NCBI RefSeq assembly: GCF_004348455.1 | Contig: NZ_SMKA01000021.1 | Location: 1 to 59,967 of the forward strand | Source: Kribbella albertanoniae | GTDB taxonomy: Bacteria; Actinomycetota; Actinomycetes; Propionibacteriales; Kribbellaceae | Direction of reading: 5' to 3' | DNA: 59,967 nucleotides | Shown here: positions 51,287 through 59,301 of the stretch, piece after piece | How positions within the stretch are numbered: position 1 is the first letter of the stretch | How the letters are laid out: every line of letters begins with the position of its first letter | The notes under the pieces: generated by a model | The model's database searches: none | What the model was told of the DNA's origin: nothing | What the model saw: only the letters and a program-made list of their open reading frames with translations | Position numbers and translations under genes: made by a program

Positions 51287-51987
51287 CCGCGGGAGTCCTG
51301 TGCGTCGAGCAGGTTGCGCCAGGAACGGACGAAGCGCGAGTTCACATAGGCCTTGGTCCACGAGCCGTCCTGCCGGACCGACGAGCCGACGTGGAAACGC
51401 CGTACGCCCGACTGGTACAGCCACGGCACGTGCTCGGGCTTCAGCGCGCCACCTGCCATCATCACGCTCGCCACAGCCGGATCGGCCTTGGCCAGCTTGC
51501 ATAGGTCGTCGAGCCCGTGGCCGACGCCCAGCGACGACCCTGCGGTCAGCACACAGTCCAGACCGGCCAGCGAGCGCAGTGCACGCCAGGCAGCCGCCTG
51601 CTCCAGTACGGCGTCGATCGCGCGGTGGAACGTCCACGGCGTACCGGCGAACGTGCTGGCGAGTGCAGCCACCGACTCGACGTCCACCACGTTGTCCGGG
51701 GTCAGGAACCCCAGCACGAACCCGTCCGCCCCGGCGGACAGGTAGGACTGCGCCTGCGCGGTCATCCGGTTCAGCTCGGCGCCGTTCGTGGTGAACGAGT
51801 CGGACAGCCGCAGCATCACCCGCAACGGCAGATCGGTCGCCCGGCGGATCGCACTGACCGTCGAGACCGACGGCGACAGCCCGTCGGCCTCCATCGACGC
51901 GCACAGCTCCAGCCGGTCCGCACCACCCTCTTGTGCCGCCTCCGCATCCGCCGGATGCAGGGCGATCACCTCCAGCAACGAAGCCAT
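51283..51987 (-). CDS. cutC: CutC family TIM-barrel protein
   Basis: About 234 residues with CutC family motifs: 'LLEVIALHPADAEAAQEGGADRLELCASMEADGLSPS', 'LRVMLRLSDSFTTN', 'GFVLGFLTPDNVVDVESV', 'TFHRAIDAV', 'VLTAGSS' and 'MMAGGALKPEHV'. CutC was named for copper homeostasis in E. coli, but its true reaction is uncertain. Three in-frame ATGs (51999, 51996, 51987) precede the conserved start; 51987 is chosen by homology. It is divergent from the LacI regulator at 52089 and coupled to DUF4031. Confidence 0.88.
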   Translation of the reverse strand: MASLLEVIALHPADAEAAQEGGADRLELCASMEADGLSPSVSTVSAIRRATDLPLRVMLRLSDSFTTNGAELNRMTAQAQSYLSAGADGFVLGFLTPDNVVDVESVAALASTFAGTPWTFHRAIDAVLEQAAAWRALRSLAGLDCVLTAGSSLGVGHGLDDLCKLAKADPAVASVMMAGGALKPEHVPWLYQSGVRRFHVGSSVRQDGSWTKAYVNSRFVRSWRNLLDAQDSRG

Positions 51988-52037
51988 GGCAGCCATCATC
52001 CCAGGAAAGACAGTTGCACTCGCACAGAACCTTCTGT

Positions 52038-52069
52038 ATCGTTTTTCTAGATCGATTTAGAAGAACGAT
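52038..52069. promoter_or_regulatory. 32-bp near-perfect palindrome between cutC and LacI genes
   Basis: The sequence from 52038 to 52069 is centred on ATCGAT (52051-52056) and matches its own reverse complement at 14 of 16 base pairs, with arms TCGTTnTTCTAnATC. LacI-family operators are shorter (14-20 bp), so it may hold overlapping sites. It lies 20 bp before the LacI ATG and in the cutC promoter zone, so it probably controls both. Confidence 0.65.
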
Positions 52070-52088
52070 TCAGAAGGTGGGTGCCGAG

Positions 52089-53123
52089 ATGGCCGGAGTG
52101 ACGCTGAAGACCGTGGCCAAGGCCGTGGGCGTCTCGCCGTCGACGGTGTCGAACGCCTACAACAAGCCCGACCAGCTCTCCACCGCGCTCCGCGAGCGGA
52201 TCCTGGCGACCGCGCAGGAGCTCGGGTACGCCGGCCCTGACGCCTCCGCGCGCGCACTGCGCAGCGGCAAGGCCGGGGCGATCGGGGTGCTGTTCACCGA
52301 CAAGCTGTCGTACGCATTCTCGGACCCGTTCGCGGTCGGCTTCCTGGCCGGACTGGCGGAGGTGGCCGAGGAGTTCCGCACCAGCCTCCTGCTGATGCCG
52401 CTGGGCGGGGACGACACCGAGGACGACAGCGCAGCCGTCAAGCAGGCTGCGATCGACGCCGCAGCGATCTTCTGCGTGCCACATGGCCATCCGGCACTGG
52501 ACATCCTGGCCGCACGCGGCGTCCCGGCAGCAGCCACGGACTCCGGCAACTACACGGACAGCTGGGTCGCCATCGACGAGGTGGCTGCGGCTGCCGGACT
52601 GGGTGAGTACCTGACCCGCCTCGGTCACCGCGACATCGTCGTACTGCTCGACAACGCGCAGGCGCCTGGCCGCTTCACCGAACTGGAGCCCGACGAGGTC
52701 GCCAGCGGCAACCCCACACTCAGAGTCGAGGGGCTGCGGAAGGCGATGCCGGAAGCCCGCATCCGACTGGTGTCCGGTGGCTACAACTCATTCGACTCCG
52801 GAGTGGCCGGCGCCGGCTGGGTGCTGGACTCCCAGGACAGGCCGACCGCGATCGTCGGACTGAGCGACGTACAGGCGCTTGGGGCGATGGAGGCGGCGCG
52901 GGTGCGCGGACTGGTTCCCGGACGCGACCTGACCATCACCGGCTTCGACGACATCCCGGCCGCCGCACAGGCCGGGCTGACCACCATTCACCAGCCCATC
53001 AAGGACAAGGGCCGGATGCTCGGGCGGGTACTGCTCGACCCCGACACCACTGCTCGCCAGATCATGCTGCCCACCGAACTGGTCGTCCGCTCCAGTAGCG
53101 GACCCGCACCGAAGACGCTCTGA
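52089..53123 (+). CDS. LacI/GalR-family repressor
   Basis: 344 residues. N-terminal HTH 'GVTLKTVAKAVGVSPSTVSNAYNKPDQLSTALRERILATAQELGYAGPDASARALRSGKAGAIGVLF' with the hinge helix, followed by a periplasmic-binding-type sensor domain (DPFAVGFLAGLAEVAEE ... TITGFDDIPAAAQAGLTTIHQPIKDKG). It binds a small molecule, probably a sugar or nucleoside, to control an operon. A 32-bp palindrome lies just upstream, suggesting self-control and possible control of cutC. GGTGGG is seven bases before ATG 52089; GTG 52077 is an alternative. Confidence 0.92.
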   Translation: MAGVTLKTVAKAVGVSPSTVSNAYNKPDQLSTALRERILATAQELGYAGPDASARALRSGKAGAIGVLFTDKLSYAFSDPFAVGFLAGLAEVAEEFRTSLLLMPLGGDDTEDDSAAVKQAAIDAAAIFCVPHGHPALDILAARGVPAAATDSGNYTDSWVAIDEVAAAAGLGEYLTRLGHRDIVVLLDNAQAPGRFTELEPDEVASGNPTLRVEGLRKAMPEARIRLVSGGYNSFDSGVAGAGWVLDSQDRPTAIVGLSDVQALGAMEAARVRGLVPGRDLTITGFDDIPAAAQAGLTTIHQPIKDKGRMLGRVLLDPDTTARQIMLPTELVVRSSSGPAPKTL

Positions 53124-53136
53124 GGAAGGAGCAACC

Positions 53137-53349
53137 ATGACGTACTTCATCGCTGGTAACACCGCCGTCGAGAACACTCGCGCACTGGCACAATCAGCGC
53201 TTCCGAACGCTCCCCAGGAGCCGTACGAGGAGCCGTCGCGCCGCATCGCCGCCGTCCGCGTCCGCCTCGGCGCTGCACTCCGATCGGTCGCCGCTCGCGA
53301 GCTCCGCCTGGCTGAGCGCCTGGACCCCAGCCCTACCTGCGGCAGTTAA
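53137..53349 (+). CDS. Small protein of unknown function downstream of LacI gene
   Basis: 70 residues, starting MTYFIAGNTAVENTRALA and ending in a basic, Ala/Arg-rich helix (RRIAAVRVRLGAALRSVAARELRLAERL). A strong ribosome site (GGAAGGAG) precedes the ATG, and the gene begins 13 bp after the LacI stop, so it is likely translated from the same mRNA. I do not recognise a family. The amphipathic basic helix might bind membrane or nucleic acid. Confidence 0.6.
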   Translation: MTYFIAGNTAVENTRALAQSALPNAPQEPYEEPSRRIAAVRVRLGAALRSVAARELRLAERLDPSPTCGS

Positions 53350-53387
53350 CTGGGGTTTGTCGGTGGCGTCTGGCACTCTGAAGGGCG

Positions 53388-53732
53388 ATGAGTGAGCCAG
53401 GGGTACTACTGACCGCGCGAGCCATGGTCCTGCACGACCTGGCCGCGCGGGGCTTCAACGACGCCGTCATGGTGACCGTGGTCGAGGACGCGGTCGCCGA
53501 GCGGCAGTGGTGGCTCGACCAGTGGCCGGACGGCGCCGAACACATCGCCGGCCTGGTCGCCCAGGACGTGCAGGACCGCCTGGTCGACTCCCGCATCCGC
53601 TGGCCGCGCTGCACCGCCTGCGACGACCTGAACGACCACGAACTCCGCATCGAGCCGGAGCTCGGCCCCGACCCGCACTGGGTCTGCGAGCGCGCCGGCA
53701 TCACCGTCGCGCCGCTCGGTCACCTCACGTAG
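53388..53732 (+). CDS. Conserved hypothetical protein with CxxC
   Basis: 114 residues: helical N-terminal part (MVLHDLAARGFNDAVMVTVVEDAVAERQWWLDQWPDGAEHIAGLVAQDVQDRL), then 'WPRCTACDDLNDHELRIEPELGPDPHWVCERAGI'. The CxxC and the later Cys with nearby His could form a zinc site. Codon use matches its neighbours. It starts 38 bp after the previous gene on the same strand. No family name recalled; function unknown. Confidence 0.65.
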   Translation: MSEPGVLLTARAMVLHDLAARGFNDAVMVTVVEDAVAERQWWLDQWPDGAEHIAGLVAQDVQDRLVDSRIRWPRCTACDDLNDHELRIEPELGPDPHWVCERAGITVAPLGHLT

Positions 53733-53787
53733 ATCAGCACAAACCCCGATCCGTAGGAGAGCTCTGTCCGGGTAATACCTGATTGCT

Positions 53788-53846
53788 CTACATGTAGCCA
53801 GACTACTATTGTCTGCCTACATGAGATGGCTAGCATGAGATGGCTG
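53788..53846 (+). promoter_or_regulatory. Promoter/operator and duplicated start of multicopper oxidase operon
   Basis: CTACATGTAG (53788-53797) is a perfect palindrome. AGAC...GTCT follows (53800-53814) around a possible -10 TACTAT (53804-53809). The 11-mer ATGAGATGGCT occurs twice, at 53821 and 53835. The first copy opens a five-codon frame (MRWLA) whose TGA overlaps the second ATG, so it could be a micro-ORF that couples to the membrane-protein gene. Confidence 0.5.
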
Positions 53847-54209
53847 GGGGTTCTACGAGGCGTCGCGGTGCTGCACGCAGTGGCGATGTGCGTGCAGCCG
53901 ATCGTGATCGGCATCTACCTGAACGGCGCGACGACCGGGCTGAAGGTGCATGAGCCGGTCGGACTGGCCGTGAGCTTCATCGGGATCGCCCAACTGCTGG
54001 TGGCACTCGTTCACTGGCGGCTGGGCGGCCGCGGCGTCGCCGCACTGGTCTCCGCGCTGATCCTGTTCGGCGAGAGCGTGCAGATCGGGATGGGCTACTC
54101 CAAGCAGCTCGCGATCCACATTCCGCTGGGCGTCGCACTGATTGGTACGTCGGTCTGCTTCGCCGCCTGGATCTGTCGCCGGACTGTCCGGACGGCGGTG
54201 CCAGCATGA
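53826..54209 (+). CDS. Small four-helix membrane protein (paralog 1), multicopper oxidase operon
   Basis: 127 residues (124 from the in-frame ATG at 53835) with four membrane helices: 'VLHAVAMCVQPIVIGIYLNG', 'AVSFIGIAQLLVALVHW', 'GVAALVSALILFGESVQIGMGY', 'IHIPLGVALIGTSVCFAAWIC'. It shares the pattern 'LH...QPI..G.YL..' and 'H(I/V)PLG' with the next gene product. No ribosome site precedes the start, and the predicted transcript begins only a few bases upstream. It overlaps the next gene by four bases. Possibly a quinone- or haem-linked partner of the oxidase, but this is a guess. Confidence 0.75.
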   Translation: MASMRWLGVLRGVAVLHAVAMCVQPIVIGIYLNGATTGLKVHEPVGLAVSFIGIAQLLVALVHWRLGGRGVAALVSALILFGESVQIGMGYSKQLAIHIPLGVALIGTSVCFAAWICRRTVRTAVPA

Positions 54210-54628
54210 CGCTCACCGCCCAGCCAAGAGTCCGGCGCCCCAAAGCCTCGCTCTGGGCGCTGCGCATCATCCTGCTGCTCCACACTGCCCTGGTCGGCGC
54301 ACAGCCGATCCTGGCCGGCTACTTCCTGGCCGGTGAGGTCGACGCGATGGATGCGCATGGCCGGATCGGTTCGACAGTCTGGATGACTGGCTTCCTGCAG
54401 GTGGTGATCGCGGGCGTCTACTGGCTCGGTGGCGGTGGACGCCCGTGGCCACTGCTGTGGTCCGCAGTACTCGTGGTGGCGGAGTTCGTCCAGCTCACCT
54501 TCGGCTACCTGCAGAACTTCGCCGTCCACGTCCCCCTCGGTACGGCGATCGTCGCCGTCGTCATCTGGATGACCATCTGGTCGTTCCGTCCGGCCGCACG
54601 CCGTGGCCGCCAGGAGGTCAAGCAGTGA
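54206..54628 (+). CDS. Small four-helix membrane protein (paralog 2), multicopper oxidase operon
   Basis: 140 residues, basic N-terminus then four membrane helices: 'ALRIILLLHTALVGAQPILAGYFLAG', 'GSTVWMTGFLQVVIAGVYWLG', 'WPLLWSAVLVVAEFVQLTFGYL', 'FAVHVPLGTAIVAVVIWMTIW'. It is clearly related to the preceding gene product, so an ancestral gene was duplicated within the operon. It overlaps both neighbours (four bases each), so the three proteins are probably made together. Function unknown. Confidence 0.78.
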   Translation: MTLTAQPRVRRPKASLWALRIILLLHTALVGAQPILAGYFLAGEVDAMDAHGRIGSTVWMTGFLQVVIAGVYWLGGGGRPWPLLWSAVLVVAEFVQLTFGYLQNFAVHVPLGTAIVAVVIWMTIWSFRPAARRGRQEVKQ

Positions 54629-56127
54629 AGCTGTCCCGGCGCACCTTGCTCGCAGCCACCGGAGCTGCCGTCACCCTGACCAGCTGCGGGCTGGACCCCT
54701 CCCCCGCGCAGTCCGGAGAACTCCTGCGTAGCAAGGCGAAACTCCCTGAGCCCTTCACTGTCCCGCTGCCGATCCCACCGGTCAAGAAGCCCACCGCACC
54801 GGACCGGTACCGCGTCGTACAGCGCAAGGCCAGTCTGGAGATCCTCCCTGGCCTCAAGACCGAAGTACTCGGGTACGACGGCCTGTTCCCCGGGCCCACG
54901 TTCGACGTGCGGAGTGGCCGGACCACTGTGGTCGAGCAGGTGAACGAACTCGACGTACCGACCGTTCTGCACCTCCATGGCGGTCACACGCCCGCTGCGA
55001 GTGATGGCTGGCCATTGGACCTGCTGATGCCAGCAGGCGGTCACCACGACCACTCCGGTCACCACACCATGCAGGGCGGCGACGTGAAGACCGGTAGCCG
55101 CATCTACACCTTCCCGAACACGCAGCGCGCAGCCACGCTCTGGTACCACGACCACCGGATGGACTACACCGCACCGCAGGTCTACCGCGGGCTGTTCGGC
55201 CTGCATCTGATTCGCGATGAGGAAGAGGACCGCCTCCCGCTGCCGCATGGCGACCGTGAGATCCCACTGGTGATTGCGGACCGCGCCTTCGCCGAAGACG
55301 GCTCATTCATCTACCCTGCCGCCAAGGGCCGCCCGGGAGTCGAATCGGCTTACATGGAAGGCGTTGTGGCCGACGTGACGCTGGTGAACGGCGCACCGTG
55401 GCCAGTGCACGAGGTGGACGCAGTCCGCTATCGACTGCGGATCCTGAACGCGGCCAATGCACGCCGGTACGAGCTGGGGTTCGACCGCGGTCCGGCGAAG
55501 TTCGTGCAGATCGGCAGCGATGGCGGACTACTCGGTGCGCCGGTCGAGCACGAGACGCTGGTGATCGCACCGGCTGAACGATTCGACGTGATCGTGGACT
55601 TCTCGGCGTACAAGCCTGGCGACGAAGTCACTGTGGTCAACCGGCTCGACGAGAACGCGCCAGTACTGCGGTTCAAGGTCACCCGCCGCGCCAGCGACGA
55701 CAGCAGCATCCCGGCCAAGCTTTCGACGTACTCGGCCATCGAGGCGCCCAAAGGCATCGTCAAACGCCAGTGGCGCTTCCGCCGCGGCAACGCCGGCGGC
55801 CACCACGGCTGGACGATCAACGGCAAGGCCTTCGACCCGGTGAACATGCAGGCCCAGGTGAAACTCGACCAGTACGAGATCTGGTCGTTCGTCACCGACG
55901 TGCACCACCCCGTGCACGTCCACCTCGCACCCTTCCAGGTCCTCAGCCGCCGCGGCCACGGACCCGGCCCGTACGACGCCGGCTGGAAGGACACCGTGGA
56001 CGTGCGGCCGGCCGAGGTGGTCGAGGTGCTGGTCAAGTTCACCGCCCACAAGGGCAAGTACCTGATCCACTGCCACAACCTCGAGCACGAGGACATGGCG
56101 ATGATGGCGGCCTTCGAAACGATCTGA
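54625..56127 (+). CDS. Exported multicopper oxidase (CotA/CueO/bilirubin-oxidase type)
   Basis: 500 residues. Twin-arginine signal SRRTLLAATGAA with a possible lipobox ending at C21 (LTSC). The copper ligands are all visible: 'HLHGGH', 'WYHDH', 'HPVHVHLAPF' and 'HCHNLEHEDMAMM', which make one type 1 and the type 2/3 trinuclear centre. A His-rich loop (GGHHDHSGHHTMQGG) could bind extra copper. It oxidises phenols, metal ions or bilirubin-like compounds at the outer face while reducing O2 to water. GTG 54625 follows GGAGG. The two small membrane proteins upstream are coupled to it. Confidence 0.93.
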   Translation: MKLSRRTLLAATGAAVTLTSCGLDPSPAQSGELLRSKAKLPEPFTVPLPIPPVKKPTAPDRYRVVQRKASLEILPGLKTEVLGYDGLFPGPTFDVRSGRTTVVEQVNELDVPTVLHLHGGHTPAASDGWPLDLLMPAGGHHDHSGHHTMQGGDVKTGSRIYTFPNTQRAATLWYHDHRMDYTAPQVYRGLFGLHLIRDEEEDRLPLPHGDREIPLVIADRAFAEDGSFIYPAAKGRPGVESAYMEGVVADVTLVNGAPWPVHEVDAVRYRLRILNAANARRYELGFDRGPAKFVQIGSDGGLLGAPVEHETLVIAPAERFDVIVDFSAYKPGDEVTVVNRLDENAPVLRFKVTRRASDDSSIPAKLSTYSAIEAPKGIVKRQWRFRRGNAGGHHGWTINGKAFDPVNMQAQVKLDQYEIWSFVTDVHHPVHVHLAPFQVLSRRGHGPGPYDAGWKDTVDVRPAEVVEVLVKFTAHKGKYLIHCHNLEHEDMAMMAAFETI

Positions 56128-56152
56128 TCCCCGAGGGCTCGACGACGGGGAC

Positions 56153-56229
56153 TTGACGACGGGCGCAGCCTTTCCCTATATTCAACACATCGGTTGATCA
56201 AGGGAATGGTTGATAAAGATGTCGGTTGA
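56153..56229 (+). promoter_or_regulatory. Promoter and repeats before ArsR-AHSA1 operon
   Basis: TTGACG (56153-56158) and TATATT (56177-56182) are 18 bp apart, a good sigma-A-type promoter for the ArsR gene. Just downstream, TCAAC (from 56182) and GTTGA form an inverted pair around ACATCG, and GGTTGAT/C recurs at 56192, 56208 and 56223, which are likely binding sites of the ArsR protein. Confidence 0.65.
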
Positions 56230-56557
56230 CGATGGACAGCTCGATCGGGCCTTCGCCGCACTCGGCGACCCGGTCCGGCGGGCGATGATCGCGCGACTGT
56301 CGCGTGGTCCGGCCACCGTCAACGAGCTGGCCGAGCCGTTCCCGATCACCACCCAGGCGGTGTCGCGGCACATCCAGGTGCTCGAGGCCGCCGGGCTGAT
56401 CACCCGGACCCGGGACGGCCAGCGCCGCCCGTGCCACCTGGTGCCGGCCACGCTCGAAGCACTGACCAGCTGGATCGACGAGTACCGGCTGGAAACCGAA
56501 CGCCGCTTCCGCCGGATGGACGCGGTCCTCAACGCCATGAAGGAGCAGGAGCAATGA
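56219..56557 (+). CDS. ArsR-family regulator of AHSA1 operon
   Basis: 112 residues: 'LDRAFAALGDPVRRAMIARLSRGPATVNELAEPFPITTQAVSRHIQVLEAAGLITRTRDGQRRPCHLVPATLEALTSWIDEYR'. This is the SdpR-like ArsR branch usually encoded before AHSA1/SRPBCC genes; it senses no obvious metal. TTG 56210 is an alternative start nearer the AAGGGA site. The stop overlaps the AHSA1 ATG by four bases. Confidence 0.92.
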   Translation: MSVDDGQLDRAFAALGDPVRRAMIARLSRGPATVNELAEPFPITTQAVSRHIQVLEAAGLITRTRDGQRRPCHLVPATLEALTSWIDEYRLETERRFRRMDAVLNAMKEQEQ

Positions 56558-57024
56558 ACGCCACCACCATCAACACCCCCGCCGGTACGCCGTTCGTCGA
56601 GGTCACCCGTGAGTTCGCCGCTACCCCGGCCCAGCTATTCAAGGTAATGACCAGCAAGGAACTGCTGGGCGAGTGGCTCGGCCCGCGCGATCTGGAGGCC
56701 GACATCCAGGAGTACGACGTCCGCCCGGGTGGGAAGTACCGCTACGTGCACCGCGACGCGAACGGCGAGTACGCGTTCCGCGGCGTCTTCCACAACGTCG
56801 AGCAGGACAAGCTGATCATCCAGACCTTCGAATGGGAGGGCGCCCCGAACCAGGTGTGCATCGAGAAGCTCACCCTGGAGCCGACCGAGACCGGCGTCCG
56901 GCTGCACCAGCAGTCCGTGTTCCCGTCCGTCGAGGGCCGGGACATGTCGGTCGAGTACGGCATGGCCGACGGCATCAACGACTCCATGGACCGCCTCGCC
57001 GAGCTGGTCGCCAAGGAGGGCTGA
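56554..57024 (+). CDS. AHSA1/SRPBCC domain protein
   Basis: 156 residues in the AHSA1 (Bet v1-like) fold: 'VTREFAATPAQLFKVMTSKELLGEWLGPRDLEADIQEYDVRPGGKYRYVHRDANGEYAFRGVFHNVEQDKLIIQTFEWEG', then 'VCIEKLTLEPTETGVRLHQQSVFPSVEGRD' and the closing helix 'GINDSMDRLAELV'. These proteins bind a hydrophobic ligand in a deep pocket; a role in stress or detoxification is usual but unproven. It is coupled to the ArsR gene upstream and followed by two reductase-like genes. Confidence 0.92.
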   Translation: MNATTINTPAGTPFVEVTREFAATPAQLFKVMTSKELLGEWLGPRDLEADIQEYDVRPGGKYRYVHRDANGEYAFRGVFHNVEQDKLIIQTFEWEGAPNQVCIEKLTLEPTETGVRLHQQSVFPSVEGRDMSVEYGMADGINDSMDRLAELVAKEG

Positions 57025-57028
57025 GGAG

Positions 57029-57631
57029 ATGAGCCAGGTCGTCGTCGACATCTCCGTGTCGCTGGACGGCTACGTCACCGGGCCCAACGTCGGTCTCGAC
57101 AACGGGCTCGGTGACGGTGGCGAGGCCCTGCACGAGTGGGTCTTCCACGGCACCGCAGCGGACACCGCCGTACTGGACGCCGCCTTCGACGCCACCGGTG
57201 CGGTGATCCAGGGCCGGAACCTCTTCGACATCATCGACGGCCCGCAGGGCTGGAACGACGAGCTGGGGTACGGCGCGAAGCCGACCGGCGAGGTGAACCC
57301 GCCGATCTTCGTGGTCACGCACTCCGCGCCGGAGCACCCGCGGCTGGGCGACCGGTTCCGTTTCGTCGACAGTCCGGAAGCGGCGGTCGCGCAGGCGTTG
57401 TCAGCAGCCGGCGACAAGGACGTCGTCGTCATGGGCGGCGGGCAGATCTGCCACGAGGTGCTGGCGGCCGGACTGGCCGACGTCTTGCGGCTGCACGTGG
57501 CACCCGTCGTACTGGGGTCTGGCACACGCCTGTTCCCAGCCGACGCCGCCCCGGGGTTCGCACTCGAGCTGACCGAGTCCGTGTCGACTCCGGGCGCTCA
57601 GCACCTCACCTACTCGATTCTGAAGGGATAG
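57029..57631 (+). CDS. Dihydrofolate reductase-like (RibD C-terminal) protein 1
   Basis: 200 residues of the RibD_C/DHFR-like fold: 'VVVDISVSLDGYVTGPN', 'FDATGAVIQGRNLFDIIDG', 'PIFVVTHSAPEHPRL', 'DKDVVVMGGGQICHEVLAAGLADVLRLHVAPVVLGSGTRLF'. It probably binds NADPH and reduces a small molecule; the substrate is unknown. A GAGGAG site precedes the ATG, four bases after the AHSA1 stop. A related gene follows after two bases. Confidence 0.9.
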   Translation: MSQVVVDISVSLDGYVTGPNVGLDNGLGDGGEALHEWVFHGTAADTAVLDAAFDATGAVIQGRNLFDIIDGPQGWNDELGYGAKPTGEVNPPIFVVTHSAPEHPRLGDRFRFVDSPEAAVAQALSAAGDKDVVVMGGGQICHEVLAAGLADVLRLHVAPVVLGSGTRLFPADAAPGFALELTESVSTPGAQHLTYSILKG

Positions 57632-57633
57632 TC

Positions 57634-58221
57634 ATGGGAAACGTCATCGCATCCGCCGTCGTGTCACTGGACGGTTTCGTCGCAGACCTCGAGGACGGGG
57701 TCGGACCGCTGTTCGACTGGTACGGCAACGGCCCGGTCGAGACCTTCGGTGCGGACCCCGGCCGTCCGTTCCACGTCACCCAGGCCAGTGCCGACTACAT
57801 CAACGAGACCTGGCCCAACATCCGCTCCTGCATCATCGGCCGCCGCCTGTTCGACATCACCAACGGCTGGAACGGCGTGCCCGCCGTCGGCGACCACGTC
57901 TTCGTCGTCACCCACGAACCGCCCACCGACTGGCCCTTCCCCGACGCACCCTTCACCTTCGTGAACGGCATCGAGGAAGCCGTCGCCCAGGCCAAGGCCC
58001 ACGCCGGCGACCACGACGTCTCCATCACCGGCGGCAACCTGACCGGACAGGCCCTGGCCGCCGGCCTGGTCGACGAGATCGCCTACAACCTAGCCCCTGT
58101 TGTGATGGGCACCGGCCGCAAGTTCTTCGGCGACTACGCAGGCCCTCAGGTCCTCCTCGACAACCCCCGCATCGTCGAAGGCGACCGGGTGACCCACCTG
58201 CACTACCGAGTCAGCCGGTAG
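57634..58221 (+). CDS. Dihydrofolate reductase-like (RibD C-terminal) protein 2
   Basis: 195 residues, same family as its neighbour: 'VIASAVVSLDGFVADLEDGVGPLFDWYGNGPVETF', 'CIIGRRLFDITNGWNG', 'VFVVTHEPPTDWPF', 'DHDVSITGGNLTGQALAAGLVDEIAYNLAPVVMGTGRKFF'. Tandem copies diverged in the substrate side. It is the last gene of the ArsR-AHSA1 operon. Its 3' end overlaps the convergent DUF3224 gene by 19 bp. Confidence 0.9.
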   Translation: MGNVIASAVVSLDGFVADLEDGVGPLFDWYGNGPVETFGADPGRPFHVTQASADYINETWPNIRSCIIGRRLFDITNGWNGVPAVGDHVFVVTHEPPTDWPFPDAPFTFVNGIEEAVAQAKAHAGDHDVSITGGNLTGQALAAGLVDEIAYNLAPVVMGTGRKFFGDYAGPQVLLDNPRIVEGDRVTHLHYRVSR

Positions 58222-58592
58222 CGCACCCGGACGTCATGGCCCCCACCAGACGTGTCGATCTCCACCGCGCCGACCAGTCCGGCCAGCTGACCGGTTCCCG
58301 AGCCCGGGGCGAACTCGTAGTACAGGACGGCCTCTTCACTCATCGTCCCGAACTGCTGGAGCACAACACTCCCCTCCAGCCCGTCAACACTGCCCCGGAA
58401 CAGCTCGAGCGCCACATAACCCGCCGTACCGGAAGCCGGATCACCCGCCGACAACATCAGCCCGGTGCTCGTGCCGGTCATCCCACCCGTCCACACCTTG
58501 CTGAAGTCAAACCGCCCAGTCCCCTCCAGCACTGCTTCCGCGGGTTGCAATTCAATAGTGAACGCCGCCACCGTCTCCACACTCTCTGACAT
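58203..58592 (-). CDS. DUF3224 family protein
   Basis: 129 residues: 'AAFTIELQPAEAVLEGTGRFDFSKVWTGGMTGTSTGLMLSAGDPASGTAGYVALELFRGSVDGLEGSVVLQQFGTMSEE' and 'APGSGTGQLAGLVGAVEIDTSGGGHDVRVRYRL'. This is the DUF3224 pattern, a small beta-barrel related to allene-oxide-cyclase-like folds. Function unknown. The ATG at 58592 gives the family start. Divergent from the next gene with a 73-bp spacer. Confidence 0.87.
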   Translation of the reverse strand: MSESVETVAAFTIELQPAEAVLEGTGRFDFSKVWTGGMTGTSTGLMLSAGDPASGTAGYVALELFRGSVDGLEGSVVLQQFGTMSEEAVLYYEFAPGSGTGQLAGLVGAVEIDTSGGGHDVRVRYRLTR

Positions 58593-58665
58593 GCCCCGGA
58601 CCCTAGCCCGCCAACACCTGACCCCACTTGTAAGAACGCGACACAAGATCCGGTAGAACCTCTCC

Positions 58666-59301
58666 ATGGGAGCCAAAGACTGGATGCTCGTGTACGCCGA
58701 CCGCCCTGTAGCCGACGTACTGCGTGCACACCCGACAGTCGACCGCCAAGCGACTCGCGCCTTCGTTGAGCGCCTCCACCCGGGCGCCACGCTGACCCCG
58801 CTCGAGGATGGCAACCTCGACGAGAACGCGAACCCGCCGGACGGTGTCGTCTACGCCGGCGTGTTTCCGGAGGCGACTGTGCTCCTGTCGGGGGAGGTCG
58901 CGCTCGATCACCCCTCGACCCTCCCGGGTCGGTTCCTGGCCGAGGCACAGGGGCGGACGCTCTACCTGCATGCGATGCACAGCGTCGTCGCCTGGTTCGC
59001 CTACGGGGTCTGGGAGGATGGGGTGTTGCGGCGGGCGTTGAGCCTGTCCCCGGATTCTGGGGTACTGGAAGACCTCGGTGAGCCACTCCCGTTCGAGGTG
59101 CCGTACTGGGCCGGAGAGCGACCGCTGTACGACGAAGACGAGGAGCCGGACAAGGAGGACGAGTTCCCGTTCGTGTTCCACCCCCTTGAACTCGCCGAGG
59201 CGGCACTGCGCACGTTCTTCGGCTTCAACTACGAAGGCGAAGTGCACAACGACGACCCGAAGCCGCACGAGATCATGTTGCTTGGCTACCGCTTGAGCTG
59301 A
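58666..59301 (+). CDS. Conserved actinobacterial protein (probably DUF6928)
   Basis: 211 residues, starting 'MGAKDWMLVYADRPVADVLRAHPTVDRQATRAFVERLHPG'. The rest is rich in acidic and aromatic residues, with 'LYLHAMHSVVAWFAYGVWEDGVLRRALSLSPDSGV' and an acidic linker (YDEDEEPDKEDEFPF). I believe this matches a family named DUF6928, found widely in Actinobacteria, but could not check. No signal peptide or membrane helix. Function unknown. Confidence 0.75.
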   Translation: MGAKDWMLVYADRPVADVLRAHPTVDRQATRAFVERLHPGATLTPLEDGNLDENANPPDGVVYAGVFPEATVLLSGEVALDHPSTLPGRFLAEAQGRTLYLHAMHSVVAWFAYGVWEDGVLRRALSLSPDSGVLEDLGEPLPFEVPYWAGERPLYDEDEEPDKEDEFPFVFHPLELAEAALRTFFGFNYEGEVHNDDPKPHEIMLLGYRLS

